Assembly (NCBI GenBank): GCA_041907665.1
Contig: JAYRGW010000012.1
Coordinates: 8,805-72,804, forward strand
Reading direction: 5' to 3'
DNA from: JAAYUD01 sp041907665
GTDB taxonomy: Bacteria > Bacteroidota > Bacteroidia > Bacteroidales > Bacteroidaceae
DNA length: 64,000 nt
Made by a program: the position numbers and the translations under genes. Below are positions 34,614-44,197 of the stretch, in pieces (position 1 is the first letter of the stretch; each line of letters starts with the position of its first letter). The notes under the pieces were generated by a model. The model was given only the letters and a program-made list of their open reading frames with translations, searched no databases and was not told the DNA's origin.

Positions 34614-35174
34614 TTATTTTCTTTTAAATACTTTGACGCGATAGTTGCAATGAACCCTACCGTTGAGCATCGTATTAAGCTTGTTCTTTACTATTTGTTT
34701 ACGCAGAGGAGATATCCGTTCAACAAACACATGTCCATCCAAATGATCGAACTCATGCTGCATGACACGCGCCAAATATCCATCAGCAACTTCTTCATGC
34801 GGATTGAAATCGGCATCTAAATATTGAACTTTGATTTTTTTACTACGCTTTACATTTTCATGTATCCCCGGCAGACTGAGACATCCCTCTTCCATTGCTA
34901 CTTGTTCTTCGCCGAACTCGATGATATGAGGATTGATATAGGCTTTACGAAAGTCCTTAAATTTGGGATCATCATCTTTAACCACATCCAAATCAATAAC
35001 AACTACTCGGATAGACAATCCCACCTGAGGCGCTGCCAATCCCACTCCATCTGCCTCACTCAATGTTTCGAACATATTAGCGATCAATTCTTGCAGGTTA
35101 GGATAGTCGGGTGTGATATCTTGTGCAACTTCTTTCAATACAGGCTGACCGTATGTATATATCGGTAATATCAT
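34614..35174 (-). CDS. def: Peptide deformylase
   Basis: 186 residues. All three metal-site motifs are intact: GVGLAAPQVGL, EEGCLSLPG (metal-binding Cys) and QHEFDHLDGHVF (two His and catalytic Glu). It removes the formyl group from new proteins. It lies 32 nt after ruvX. Confidence 0.98.
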   Translation of the reverse strand: MILPIYTYGQPVLKEVAQDITPDYPNLQELIANMFETLSEADGVGLAAPQVGLSIRVVVIDLDVVKDDDPKFKDFRKAYINPHIIEFGEEQVAMEEGCLSLPGIHENVKRSKKIKVQYLDADFNPHEEVADGYLARVMQHEFDHLDGHVFVERISPLRKQIVKNKLNTMLNGRVHCNYRVKVFKRK

Positions 35175-35206
35175 AACTTATTAATATATTTATTTTTAAA
35201 CAATTA

Positions 35207-35623
35207 TCAAAAATGGTTACTTTCCATATAAGATTGCAGAATGATAGTCGCGCTGATTTCATCAACTAATGCTTTATTTTGCCTAGCCTTCTTTTTCAGT
35301 CCTCCATCTATCATCGTGCGATGTGCCAATACAGAAGTAAAACGTTCATCAATCATTTCTATCGGAATATCAGGGTATCTTTTGCGCAATGTATTAACAA
35401 ACTGTTGCACCCGATTCATATTTTCCGAATCTTCGTTATTTGTTTGTTTCGGCTTGCCCACTACAAATCTCTCAACAGATTCCTTAGAGGTGTAGCTGGA
35501 TATGAATTCGAATAGCTTATTTGTCTCTACCGTTGTTAGTCCGTTAGCGATAATCTGCGCAGGGTCTGTTACCGCAATGCCCGTGCGCTTTTTACCATAA
35601 TCTATTGCCATAATTCTACTCAT
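35207..35623 (-). CDS. ruvX: RuvX/YqgF nuclease (16S pre-rRNA processing)
   Basis: 138 residues, RNase H fold. MAIDYGKKRTGIAVTD carries the first catalytic Asp, FVVGKPKQTNNEDSEN the second block, and IEMIDERFTSVLA the Glu. It is usually assigned to maturing the 16S rRNA 5' end. The -7 box at 35632-35639 ends only 8 nt before this ATG, so the message would be nearly leaderless; the internal Met 5 (35611) is an alternative start that keeps the whole fold. Confidence 0.93.
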   Translation of the reverse strand: MSRIMAIDYGKKRTGIAVTDPAQIIANGLTTVETNKLFEFISSYTSKESVERFVVGKPKQTNNEDSENMNRVQQFVNTLRKRYPDIPIEMIDERFTSVLAHRTMIDGGLKKKARQNKALVDEISATIILQSYMESNHF

Positions 35624-35631
35624 TGACGGTG

Positions 35632-35639
35632 CAAAAATA
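35632..35639 (-). promoter_or_regulatory. -7 box of the ruvX-def operon
   Basis: TATTTTTG on the minus strand, very close to the ruvX ATG (8 nt), suggesting a leaderless or nearly leaderless message. Confidence 0.5.
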
Positions 35640-35717
35640 CAATTAATTATTGAGAATATCTAAATTTATTATCTCAATGCCATAAATATAGTATAATAAT
35701 GACCATCTAAACTTTGA

Positions 35718-36302
35718 CTATTGAGCCTCAAACCTTATTTTGAAACGGGTCATTCCGTCGCTATTCGTTTTTAGCGAAAAAGCACAATGATGACGCGTCA
35801 GCACTTCTCGGATAAAAATAAGGCCAAGTCCTTGTCCATTGGGCTTTGTAGAAAAGAATGGAGTGAATAATTTATTCTCCGTTTCTTTATCTATACCCTT
35901 ACCGGTATCAGCAATTTCGAGTTGAATTGGATTATTGGAAAGACTAATATAAATATTACCATCTTCGCCTATACTTTCTACCGAGTTTTTCACAATATTC
36001 AGAATAACTTGTTCCAGCAATGGCGCATCCGCCTTTATAAGGAGTGGAGACGAAAAAGGTTTCCAATGCAACACAATTCGGTGTTCATTGCAAAGATTCT
36101 CCGCAAACCTTTTACAACTATCCATTTCTTCATTCAAATCCACTTCTTGCAACTCAGGCTCAGGAATCTTTACTACATTAGCGAAATTGGTAATAAAGTG
36201 ACTCATACGATAGCACCTCTCAATACAAATACCTATTATATCTCGCAAATCATTCATTTGCACCACATCCTCTAATGCGGCCTGTACCGAGTCGAGAGTG
36301 GA
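35718..36302 (-). pseudogene. Sensor histidine kinase, C-terminal remnant
   Basis: About 195 residues starting abruptly at STLDSVQAALEDVVQ. It keeps the ATPase part: N box LNIVKNSVESIG, G1 IADTGKGID, and FFSTKPNGQGLGL. The H-box His, the dimerisation helix start and any sensor or membrane region are missing, so it cannot autophosphorylate. The open frame continues upstream for ten codons into response-regulator sequence read in the wrong frame. It was probably fused onto the truncated regulator by a deletion near 36300. Confidence 0.85.
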
Positions 36303-37237
36303 GGCAGTTGTATGGTAATAAGATTGATACAATAGAATAAATCTTCTCGAAAACGTCGTTCTTTAATCATTTTTTTAAGATCGACATTTGTAGCACATAC
36401 TATTCGAACATCAACCCGCCTCGGGCTACTTTCGCCCAGACGTTCAAATGTTTGTTCCTGCAATACACGAAGCAGTTTCACTTGACACGACAAATCAAGT
36501 TCGCCTATCTCATCAAGAAATATCGTACCGCCATTGGCCATTTCAAAGCGTCCGATACGATCTGATATGGCATCTGTAAAAGCTCCTTTCTTATGACCAA
36601 ACATCTCGCTTTCGAACAGTGTTTGCGAAATACCTCCCAAATTCACTTTAACGAAAGGTTTCTGTGCGCGCAAACTATTTTGATGAATAGCTTCTGCTAT
36701 CAATTCTTTACCGGTTCCACTCTCACCTGTAATCAACACCGAAGCTTCTGTCCGAGCTATTCTAGCTACGGTATTTAGGACTTCCATAAGTTGTGGACTT
36801 TCACCTATTATATTCCTGCGATTGAATACAGAAATATTTTCTGCCGCTTCGTACCTGGTATCGGAAGATTTATTGAGTTGTAATGCCGTTTCGATATGCT
36901 GCATCAGCACAGCATTATTCCATGGTTTTGTGATAAAATCGAATGCTCCGGCTTGCATACCTCGAACAGCCAGTTGAATACTGCCCCATGCCGTCATTAA
37001 TATAATTGGTACATCAGGAGCCAATCCTTTAATCTGCTTCAAAAGCGCCAGCCCTTCCTCCCCATCGGTAGCAAGCGTATAATTCATGTCCATGATAATT
37101 AAATCGGGCATCATAGACTTTACAACCTCAACAGCCTCAATTGGTGAAGCAGCGCTTTGAACGGTATAATGAGCATGCTTTAGTATGAAACTTAGCGAAC
37201 TGCGTATGGCATTATCATCATCTATTATTAATATCAT
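36272..37237 (-). pseudogene. NtrC-type response regulator, truncated
   Basis: 321 codons. The receiver domain is intact (DDD near the start, PDLIIMDMNY with the phosphoacceptor Asp, LMTAWGS, FDFITKPW). The sigma-54 AAA+ domain has Walker A TGESGTGKE, the sigma-54 loop GAFTDA and Walker B FLDEIGELD, then ends after NLITIQLPPL with eight unrelated residues and a stop. The rest of the AAA+ domain and the Fis-type DNA-binding domain are gone. It might still act as a phosphate sink or dominant-negative protein, but a loss-of-function remnant is more likely. Confidence 0.88.
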
Positions 37238-37522
37238 ATTGTATTCGTATCATATCGCAAATTTAACGAAATATCCGATTAATATTTCATTCCTCCTTAT
37301 TTTTAATGTTGCTGCAAAAAGATTTTAATATTGCGAGAAAAACATAGTAATACAATTTTCATGTTTTTATATCGGTCATTTGATCTTGTATGCCCTATTT
37401 AAGCACTATTTATTGCCCTTAATAACGTCCCATAAAGTTTTAATAACAGTGACACATTGTTAATGTATCATAAACAAATTCATTTTTACGCGCTTTTGTT
37501 ATGTTGTAAAACATAAAAGTTA

Positions 37523-37602
37523 TACATTTGCATTGTGTTTTTCATGGTATTAGATTTAAGGTTAATAAAGATTGCCGCCTGTGATAGGTAGCAATTTTTT
37601 TT
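37523..37602 (+). ncRNA. Candidate small RNA of about 65 nt with own promoter and terminator
   Basis: TACATTTG (37523-37530) is an exact -7 box. From about 37537 the sequence contains GTGTTTTTCATGGTATTAG and GATTTAAGGTTAATAAAG, then a stem (ATTGC..CCT / AGG..GCAAT) followed by eight T ending at 37602. No open frame of note lies between. I have an impression of having seen this 5' sequence upstream of genes in other Bacteroides genomes, but cannot confirm it. It could instead be a terminated leader of the MFS gene, although a second promoter lies downstream. Confidence 0.5.
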
Positions 37603-37657
37603 GTGCCTGTCTCAAAAAAATATCTGTATTTATTTTTTTATTCTCTTCGTCTTGCAC

Positions 37658-37665
37658 TATCTTTG
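37658..37665 (+). promoter_or_regulatory. -7 box of the MFS-rsmE operon
   Basis: TATCTTTG, exact consensus, 25 nt before ATG 37691. It rules out the in-frame start at 37601. Confidence 0.6.
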
Positions 37666-37690
37666 CAGCTTGAAAAAACAAAGAACCACA

Positions 37691-38971
37691 ATGAATAATA
37701 TGAAGTTACGATTAATCGTGATGAACTTTCTGCAAATTGGTTTGTGGGGAGCATATCTTACTTCGATGGGCCGTTATCTCGGTAATATCGGTTTGGGGAG
37801 CAATATCGGTTGGTTTTATTCCATGCAAGGAATTGTATCGCTATTTATGCCTGCCATTATAGGTATTATAGCCGATAGATGGGTACCTGCACAAAAGATG
37901 TTGGGAATCTGCCACATAATCTCGGCCTCACTGATGGCTTTCACGGGCTATTATGGTTATCTACATGGTGCATCCACCTCTTTTGCCCCATTTTTCACGC
38001 TTTATTCATTGGCTGTAGCTTTTTACATGCCAACTTTGGCCATATCCAATTCAGTTGCATATAATGCTCTAGATAAAGCCGGACTTGATACAGTTCGCGA
38101 CTTTCCTCCGATTCGAATGTTTGGTACGGTAGGTTTCATTTGCTGCATGTGGTTCGTGGACTTAATGGGATTTCAATCCAACCAAAATCAGTTTTATGTA
38201 GCAGCTTTCCTTGGTTTATTATTAGGACTCTATTCATTTTCTCTCCCGGCATGTCCTATCGATCGTGCCAAGAAGACAAAAAGTGTTGTCGATGCTTTAG
38301 GGTTGAGAGCATTCAAGTTGTTTTCTCAAAAAAAGATGGCGATATTCTTTATATTTTCCATGTTGCTGGGTGTATCACTCCAGATAACCAACGGTTTTGC
38401 CAATCCTTTTTTATTCCACTTTGCAAATAGTCCTGCCTATGCTGATACATTCGGCGTAAACCATGCCAACATATTGATCTCATTATCGCAAATGTCCGAA
38501 ACTTTTTGTATTCTGCTTATTCCATTCGTAATGAAACATTTTGGTATTAAGCGTGTCATGCTTATCGCAATGTTTGCTTGGGTATTCCGTTTCGGACTAT
38601 TCGGCTTGGGTAATCCGGGCAGTGGTGTCTGGATGTTTGTTTTATCAATGATAGTATATGGTGTAGCATTTGATTTCTTCAATATCAGCGGTTCATTATT
38701 CGTTGATAAAGAAACTGACAAAAACTTACGTTCAAGCGCACAAGGATTATTCTTCTTGATGACAAACGGTATTGGCGCTACGATCGGGACATTAGGTGCT
38801 CAAGCTGTAGTCAATACCTTCACCCATCCACTTACGGTCGGGAATAATACTTATACCGTAGGAGAATGGTCGACTGTTTGGTTTATCTTTGCAGGATATG
38901 CCTTAATTGTAGGTATATTGTTTGCTCTTATATTCAGATATAAAACTGCTCCGGAGCAGGTCAGAAAATAA
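37691..38971 (+). CDS. MFS transporter, nucleoside:H+ symporter (NupG-like)
   Basis: 426 residues from ATG 37691, with twelve hydrophobic segments. MNFLQIGLWGAYLTSMGRYL at the N-terminus and the TM2-3 loop GIIADRWVPAQKMLG match the NHS family, as does RDFPPIRMFGTVGFI before TM5. It probably imports nucleosides; specificity is not determined. Its stop and the rsmE start share a base (TAATG), so the two are translationally coupled. Confidence 0.85.
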   Translation: MNNMKLRLIVMNFLQIGLWGAYLTSMGRYLGNIGLGSNIGWFYSMQGIVSLFMPAIIGIIADRWVPAQKMLGICHIISASLMAFTGYYGYLHGASTSFAPFFTLYSLAVAFYMPTLAISNSVAYNALDKAGLDTVRDFPPIRMFGTVGFICCMWFVDLMGFQSNQNQFYVAAFLGLLLGLYSFSLPACPIDRAKKTKSVVDALGLRAFKLFSQKKMAIFFIFSMLLGVSLQITNGFANPFLFHFANSPAYADTFGVNHANILISLSQMSETFCILLIPFVMKHFGIKRVMLIAMFAWVFRFGLFGLGNPGSGVWMFVLSMIVYGVAFDFFNISGSLFVDKETDKNLRSSAQGLFFLMTNGIGATIGTLGAQAVVNTFTHPLTVGNNTYTVGEWSTVWFIFAGYALIVGILFALIFRYKTAPEQVRK

Positions 38972-39678
38972 TGCATGTTTTTTATACTCCAGACATATTA
39001 ACTACTCACGAGCTTCCTGACGAAGAGGCCGCGCATTGTCTTCGTGTGTTGCGTTTGGCAACAGGCCAAAAGATAACACTAACGGATGGTAAAGGACACT
39101 TTTATGAGGCAGAAATAGCTACTCATACGAGTAAGAAGTGCGAGGTAAATATTATTTCGTCAATTGAGCAACCTCCCCTTTGGAAAGGACATCTTCATAT
39201 TGCTATCGCTCCTACAAAAAATATGGATCGAATGGAGTGGCTTACCGAAAAAATAACAGAAATAGGTATTGATGAAATATCGTTTCTTAATTGCCGTTTC
39301 TCCGAGCGAAAAGTGGTTAAATTGGAACGTATCAATAAAATACTTATTTCAGCCATCAAACAGTCTCTAAAAGCCAGACTTCCGCAACTTAATGCGATGA
39401 GTAATTTTGCAGACTTCATAAAGCGACCTTTTAGGGGACAGAAATTCATAGCTCATTGTTATGAGCACGACAAAAAATTACTAAAAGACATAATGAAAGC
39501 AGGTGAAGACGAGTTAGTTCTTATTGGACCTGAAGGAGATTTCAGCAAGGAAGAAGTAGAGATGGCAATCAAGTTTGGCTTTGTTCCCATAAGCTTGGGG
39601 CCTTCACGGTTGCGCACTGAAACAGCAGCCTTGGTAGCATGCGACCTAATGAATCTAAAGAATCAAATAAATATATAA
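38971..39678 (+). CDS. rsmE: 16S rRNA (uracil-1498-N3)-methyltransferase
   Basis: 235 residues. It has an N-terminal PUA-like domain (ITLTDGKGHFYEAEI) and a C-terminal SPOUT knot with ELVLIGPEGDFSKEEVEMA and PISLGPSRLRTETAALVA, both typical of RsmE. The middle motif APTKNMDRMEWLTEKITEIG matches too. It overlaps the MFS stop by one base. Confidence 0.95.
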   Translation: MHVFYTPDILTTHELPDEEAAHCLRVLRLATGQKITLTDGKGHFYEAEIATHTSKKCEVNIISSIEQPPLWKGHLHIAIAPTKNMDRMEWLTEKITEIGIDEISFLNCRFSERKVVKLERINKILISAIKQSLKARLPQLNAMSNFADFIKRPFRGQKFIAHCYEHDKKLLKDIMKAGEDELVLIGPEGDFSKEEVEMAIKFGFVPISLGPSRLRTETAALVACDLMNLKNQINI

Positions 39679-39683
39679 TCTAC

Positions 39684-41180
39684 ATGAAGAATAAGTTCCT
39701 TTTACTCTATTTGTTCTTAACGTTGGTGACGCTATCTTCTTGTAAAAAAACAGAATATACTCACGCCATTCCTGCCGATGCGGCAGCTGTGATTTCAGTT
39801 GATATGAGATCGATTGCATCAAAGAGTGGTATTAACGATAAGGAAAATGCAACTCTGAAACAACATCTGTCAGATGCATTAAAGAATGGACTCAATAGTG
39901 AAACATCCGATCGCTTGGCAAAAATACTTGATAATCCAGCTAAATCGGGATTTGATTTGACAGAGCCTATCTATGTGTATTCAGCAAAAGAATTTGAAAA
40001 TGAAACAGTCATTGATTTATGTGTCGGCGACCGTGGGGATCTCAATTCGGCAATGGAAGATTTGGCTAAAAGCCAATTATGCTCCCCTCCTGAAGAAACA
40101 GATCATTATAAATTCACAATCGTGATGGGAAAAGCTATTTTAGCTTATAATAGAGGAACTGCACTATTAGTACCCACTAAAGGAGGCATGACAGACAATA
40201 TTCGCACGGCACTCGATAAAGTGATGCAATATAAGAAGGAAGAAAGTTTTTGTGCTAACAAGGCTTTCGATGCATTGAAGGAACGTAAGGGAGATGTAAA
40301 CTTTTATATTTCTCTAAAAGAAGGGATGTCGTCTACATTGACTTCTTGCATAAACAATACTAGCACTACAAATTCTACTGCGGGACTTGCATTCATTGGC
40401 GATGTAACTTTCAACAATGGACTTATTTCGATGAAAGTCGAAAAATACGGACCAAAGACTCACACACCTGACAACAGTATGAAACCGATCAGTAATGCTG
40501 TATTGTCACATTTCCCACAACATCTCCCCTTAATGTTCACATTAGGAATAGATGGAGCAAAAGCATACAAACTACTTTCATCCGATAGTTCTCTAGGGAT
40601 GGATGCATTGAATATTCCACTCTTACAGAAATTATTTGATTCTATTCATGGAGATCTAACAATAGGATACAATTCTTTTGGCAAAAGCGATCCTGCCTTT
40701 TTGGCTTATGCACAAATAACAAATGCTGCCGCTGTAAAAGGCATATATGGATTTATTAAAAAACAAAAAGATAACGAATGGGGAACAATACGAAAGGTCA
40801 GCGAAAATGACTTTGTATATAGCTTCATGAAAAAAAACATCTATTACGGCGTAATAGACAATGTGATGTATATAACCAACGACGCGTCTTTAGTGCATTA
40901 TAAAGTAGCGGGCGGAACTTATACTCAAAGCACCTATGCTTCGCAAACAAAAGGCAAGACGATGTTTTTTGTTTTCGACACATCCGAGATCATGGGACAG
41001 CCGGCTATCCTAAAGAAGATGGGCCCGATTGTTTCGACAGCGTTGGCAAACAATGTCGTCTGCGTTAGAGGGTATAATGTAGGTACTGATGCTTGGACGG
41101 CAGAAATGGTTTGGAAAGATAGACAAACAAATGCACTGAAACAAATTGTTAAAATAGTACGGCAAATTGCCGGAATGTAA
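39684..41180 (+). CDS. DUF4836 family lipoprotein
   Basis: 498 residues from ATG 39684, five bases after the rsmE stop; the open frame's earlier ATG lies inside rsmE. A lipoprotein signal (LFLTLVTLSSCKK, LSSC lipobox) is followed by HAIPADAAAVISVDMRSIA, the opening typical of DUF4836 proteins, which continue with two related alpha/beta halves. Exported to the periplasm or surface; function unknown. It precedes an ABC exporter and may belong to the same envelope process. Confidence 0.8.
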   Translation: MKNKFLLLYLFLTLVTLSSCKKTEYTHAIPADAAAVISVDMRSIASKSGINDKENATLKQHLSDALKNGLNSETSDRLAKILDNPAKSGFDLTEPIYVYSAKEFENETVIDLCVGDRGDLNSAMEDLAKSQLCSPPEETDHYKFTIVMGKAILAYNRGTALLVPTKGGMTDNIRTALDKVMQYKKEESFCANKAFDALKERKGDVNFYISLKEGMSSTLTSCINNTSTTNSTAGLAFIGDVTFNNGLISMKVEKYGPKTHTPDNSMKPISNAVLSHFPQHLPLMFTLGIDGAKAYKLLSSDSSLGMDALNIPLLQKLFDSIHGDLTIGYNSFGKSDPAFLAYAQITNAAAVKGIYGFIKKQKDNEWGTIRKVSENDFVYSFMKKNIYYGVIDNVMYITNDASLVHYKVAGGTYTQSTYASQTKGKTMFFVFDTSEIMGQPAILKKMGPIVSTALANNVVCVRGYNVGTDAWTAEMVWKDRQTNALKQIVKIVRQIAGM

Positions 41181-41190
41181 TTATAGTTTT

Positions 41191-41835
41191 ATGAAAAGTA
41201 TTCATTTACAACATACGCTTCCTAATGTCTTTATGGAGCGCACTGACATCCGCTCGGATATTTGGTTACAAGATGTAACTTTCGAAAAAGGAAACTTTTA
41301 TCTTATCGAAGCTGCTTCAGGAACAGGTAAATCCTCACTCTGCAGTTTCATTTATGGTTACCGGAATGATTATCGGGGAAACATTTCTTTTGATGAAGAA
41401 GATACTAGGAATTATAAAATAAGCCATTGGGTAGATGTACGTAAACACACCTTGAGTATCCTGTTTCAGGAACTTCGTATATTCCCCGAATTGACCGCAT
41501 TGGAAAACATCCATTTGAAAAATGGGATCACCAATTTCAAGACGGATAAATAAATACTTTCTTATTTCGAAATGTTGGGCATCGAAGACAAACTGCATCA
41601 AAAAATGCGCTACCTGTCTTTCGGTCAGCAACAGCGCGTAGCTTTTATACGTTCGCTCTGCCAACCATTCGACTTTGTCTTTCTAGATGAACCGATCAGC
41701 CATTTGGACGATGTCAATGGCAACATCATGGGGCGTATGATTACCGAAGAAGCTCATCGTCAGGGAGCGGGTGTCATTTGCACCTCAATTGGTAAACATA
41801 TTGAATTACCATATAAACAAGTCTTTAAACTATAA
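41191..41835 (+). pseudogene. ABC transporter ATPase interrupted by an in-frame TAA
   Basis: The frame from ATG 41191 to 41835 encodes a complete ~214-residue ATPase except for TAA at 41551-41553 (codon 121), after NGITNFKTDK. Before it: Walker A EAASGTGKSSL and Q-loop LFQELRIF. After it: ILSYFEMLGIED, signature YLSFGQQQRVAF, Walker B FDFVFLDEPISHLDD. No base is gained or lost, so a single substitution (for example GAA to TAA) is the simplest cause. It is probably a LolD/MacB-type partner of the next gene. Either a recent null mutation, a sequencing error, or suppressed by readthrough. Confidence 0.85.
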
Positions 41836-41860
41836 CACGATTTAATAACAGAATATTAGT

Positions 41861-43072
41861 ATGAATAAGTTAATTTGGAAACTTCTTCGTCAACATATCA
41901 GCGTGGGGCAACTCACAGGATTCTTCTTTGCCAACTTGTTTGGTATGATGATTGTCTTACTTAGTATCCAGTTCTATAAAGATGTCATTCCGGTTTTCAC
42001 TGAAGGAGATAGTTTTATGAAAGCCGACTACATGATTGTCAGCAAGAAGATTAGCACAATAGGTTCGTTTGCCGGTAATAGTACAACATTCCTAGACGAA
42101 GATATTGCCGATTTCCATCGTCAATCATTCACCAAGAAAGTTGGTAAATTCACATCTTCGCAATTCAAAGTCTCAGCCGGATTAATGACAAAAAGTATTG
42201 GCGAACAATTGAATACAGATATGTTTTTTGAATCCGTTCCCGACGAATTTGTTGATAACAGCCTAAAAAAATGGAATTATACTCCAGGTTCGACATCTAT
42301 ACCTATTATTATTCCACGCACTTATTTAAGCCTCTATAACTTCGGATTCGCACAAGCCCGCAATATGCCCAAGATATCGGAAGGTATGGTAGGTATGATT
42401 CAAATGAATATTGTAATTCACAGTAACGATAACTCTAAAGTATCTCACTTCACGGGCAATATTATCGGAACTTCCAACCGTTTGAACACAATTCTCGTAC
42501 CACAGAAATTTATGGATTGGGCGAACAACACTTTTGCTCCGGGAGTAAAACCGGAGACTTCTCGACTCATTGTCGAAGTACATAATCCTGGTGACGGAAA
42601 CATCGCTAAATATTTTCAACAAAAAAATTACGATACGGAAAGCAATAATCTTGATGCAGGAAAGACTGCCTACTTTCTTCGATTAATGGTCGGTATTGTT
42701 ATGACTGTAGGTCTACTTATCAGTGTGCTTTCATTCTATATATTGATGCTCAGCATCTTTCTTCTTCTACAAAAGAATACAACAAAGTTGGAAACATTGC
42801 TGCTCATCGGCTTTAGTCCTAATAAAGTTGCAAGGCCATATCAGGTGCTCACTTTGACACTCAATATTTGTGTACTTGTCATCTCTATCGGACTAGTAGC
42901 CTGGTTGCGTACTTACTATACCTCAACAATAGAGCTGTTATTTCCACAACTGCATGTTGCAACATTATTTCCCACTATTCTCTGTGGCTTAGTATTGTTC
43001 ACTGTTGTTTCAATTATAAATATTATAGCCATTCGCCGCAAAGTAAATGGTATTTGGATGCATCGCGCATGA
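41861..43072 (+). CDS. FtsX/MacB-like ABC transporter permease
   Basis: 403 residues. One membrane segment near residues 17-42, a ~230-residue extracytoplasmic domain, then three membrane segments at ~275-300, 330-350 and 365-390: the type VII (MacB/LolCE/FtsX) arrangement. The frame is intact although its ATPase is interrupted. These systems drive lipoprotein release, peptide export or signalling by mechanical transmission; which one is not deducible. It overlaps miaA at ATGA. Confidence 0.85.
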   Translation: MNKLIWKLLRQHISVGQLTGFFFANLFGMMIVLLSIQFYKDVIPVFTEGDSFMKADYMIVSKKISTIGSFAGNSTTFLDEDIADFHRQSFTKKVGKFTSSQFKVSAGLMTKSIGEQLNTDMFFESVPDEFVDNSLKKWNYTPGSTSIPIIIPRTYLSLYNFGFAQARNMPKISEGMVGMIQMNIVIHSNDNSKVSHFTGNIIGTSNRLNTILVPQKFMDWANNTFAPGVKPETSRLIVEVHNPGDGNIAKYFQQKNYDTESNNLDAGKTAYFLRLMVGIVMTVGLLISVLSFYILMLSIFLLLQKNTTKLETLLLIGFSPNKVARPYQVLTLTLNICVLVISIGLVAWLRTYYTSTIELLFPQLHVATLFPTILCGLVLFTVVSIINIIAIRRKVNGIWMHRA

Positions 43073-43995
43073 TGAAAGAAAGTTCGTACAATTTAATCAC
43101 TGTCTTAGGACCCACAGCATCGGGCAAAACGACCTTTGCTGCAGCTCTTGCTTATGATTTGGATACAGAGATTATAAGTGCGGATTCGCGTCAATTATAC
43201 CGTGGCATGGATATAGGTACCGGAAAAGATTTGGATGAATATATTGTTGACGGCAAACATATACCTTATCATTTAATAGATATTGCCAACCCTGGCTACA
43301 GATATAACCTCTTCGAATATCAGCGCGATTTTCTTACAGCCTACAATGAGATACGCTCAAAAGACAAGCTTCCCATTCTATGTGGTGGTACAGGGCTTTA
43401 TATTGAATCGGTACTAAAATCATATCGCATGCAGCCGGTTCCTGAGAATCCTCAGCTGCGTAAGAAACTCGAAAACAAGTCGCTTGACGAACTTACATCC
43501 ATGCTTGCGACAATGAAACAACTACATAACACGACCGATGTAGATACTGTTAAACGTGCTATAAGAGCCATTGAAATTCAAACATATTATAGAGATCATC
43601 CTGTCGAAAAGAGAGAATTTCCTGATATAAAATCTCTAACGATAGGTATTCACATTGATCGTGACCTTCGCCGCGAAAAGATAACCCATAGGTTGCATCA
43701 GCGACTCGATAGTGGCATGATAGACGAAGTAAAAAAATTGTTGGCACAAGGCATTACACCTGAAGATCTTATTTATTATGGTTTGGAATACAAATACCTT
43801 ACCCTCTATGTTATAGGACAACTCACCTATAATGAAATGTTCAGTCAACTTGAGATCGCTATCCATCAATTTGCAAAGCGCCAAATGACATGGTTTCGAG
43901 GTATGGAACGGCGTGGCACTCCGATCTATTGGATAAACGCATCTCTACCCCTTAAAGAGAAAATTGATCGAGTGAAAGCACTACTTTCCGAATAA
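43069..43995 (+). CDS. miaA: tRNA dimethylallyltransferase
   Basis: 308 residues from ATG 43069; the longer open frame starts inside the permease gene and has no homology to MiaA. P-loop VLGPTASGKTTFAAALA, DSRQLYRGMDIGTGKD and YHLIDIANPGYRYNLFEYQ are the family blocks. It adds the dimethylallyl group to A37 of tRNAs reading UNN codons. Starting ATGATG, it overlaps the permease stop. Confidence 0.95.
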   Translation: MMKESSYNLITVLGPTASGKTTFAAALAYDLDTEIISADSRQLYRGMDIGTGKDLDEYIVDGKHIPYHLIDIANPGYRYNLFEYQRDFLTAYNEIRSKDKLPILCGGTGLYIESVLKSYRMQPVPENPQLRKKLENKSLDELTSMLATMKQLHNTTDVDTVKRAIRAIEIQTYYRDHPVEKREFPDIKSLTIGIHIDRDLRREKITHRLHQRLDSGMIDEVKKLLAQGITPEDLIYYGLEYKYLTLYVIGQLTYNEMFSQLEIAIHQFAKRQMTWFRGMERRGTPIYWINASLPLKEKIDRVKALLSE

Positions 43996-44155
43996 CAATA
44001 TTTGACAGCCTACTGTAAAGACACCACTATTTTAGAGAATCCAACAGTCTTTTTCTTTACTCTTGCTGAAAAACAATCATACCGCAAACGAATTCAGATT
44101 TTAGATTTTTGAATTAATTATATTCTCTTCTTTTCATCGAATCATTATAATTAAG

Positions 44156-44163
44156 TATCTTTG
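44156..44163 (+). promoter_or_regulatory. -7 box of the GH-like gene
   Basis: TATCTTTG, exact TAnnTTTG, 34 nt before ATG 44198. The -33 region is weak. Confidence 0.5.
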
Positions 44164-44197
44164 AACAATTCCAAACAACAAATATCATTCCTTTATT

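Larger units (their letters stand above)
37238..37690. other. Intergenic region with candidate small RNA
   Basis: Divergent from the broken regulator. Holds a candidate short RNA (37537-37602) and the promoter of the MFS gene. The first ~280 bases (37238-37520) are AT-rich with no feature I can support. Confidence 0.5.

Noticed and set aside
41551..41553. Programmed recoding or selenocysteine at the ABC ATPase stop
   Set aside because: The codon is TAA, not TGA, and no slippery run or strong downstream structure is evident; a plain nonsense mutation is simpler.
42868..43068. N-terminal extension of MiaA
   Set aside because: Runs through the permease gene in another frame; MiaA homology starts at the P-loop just after ATG 43069.
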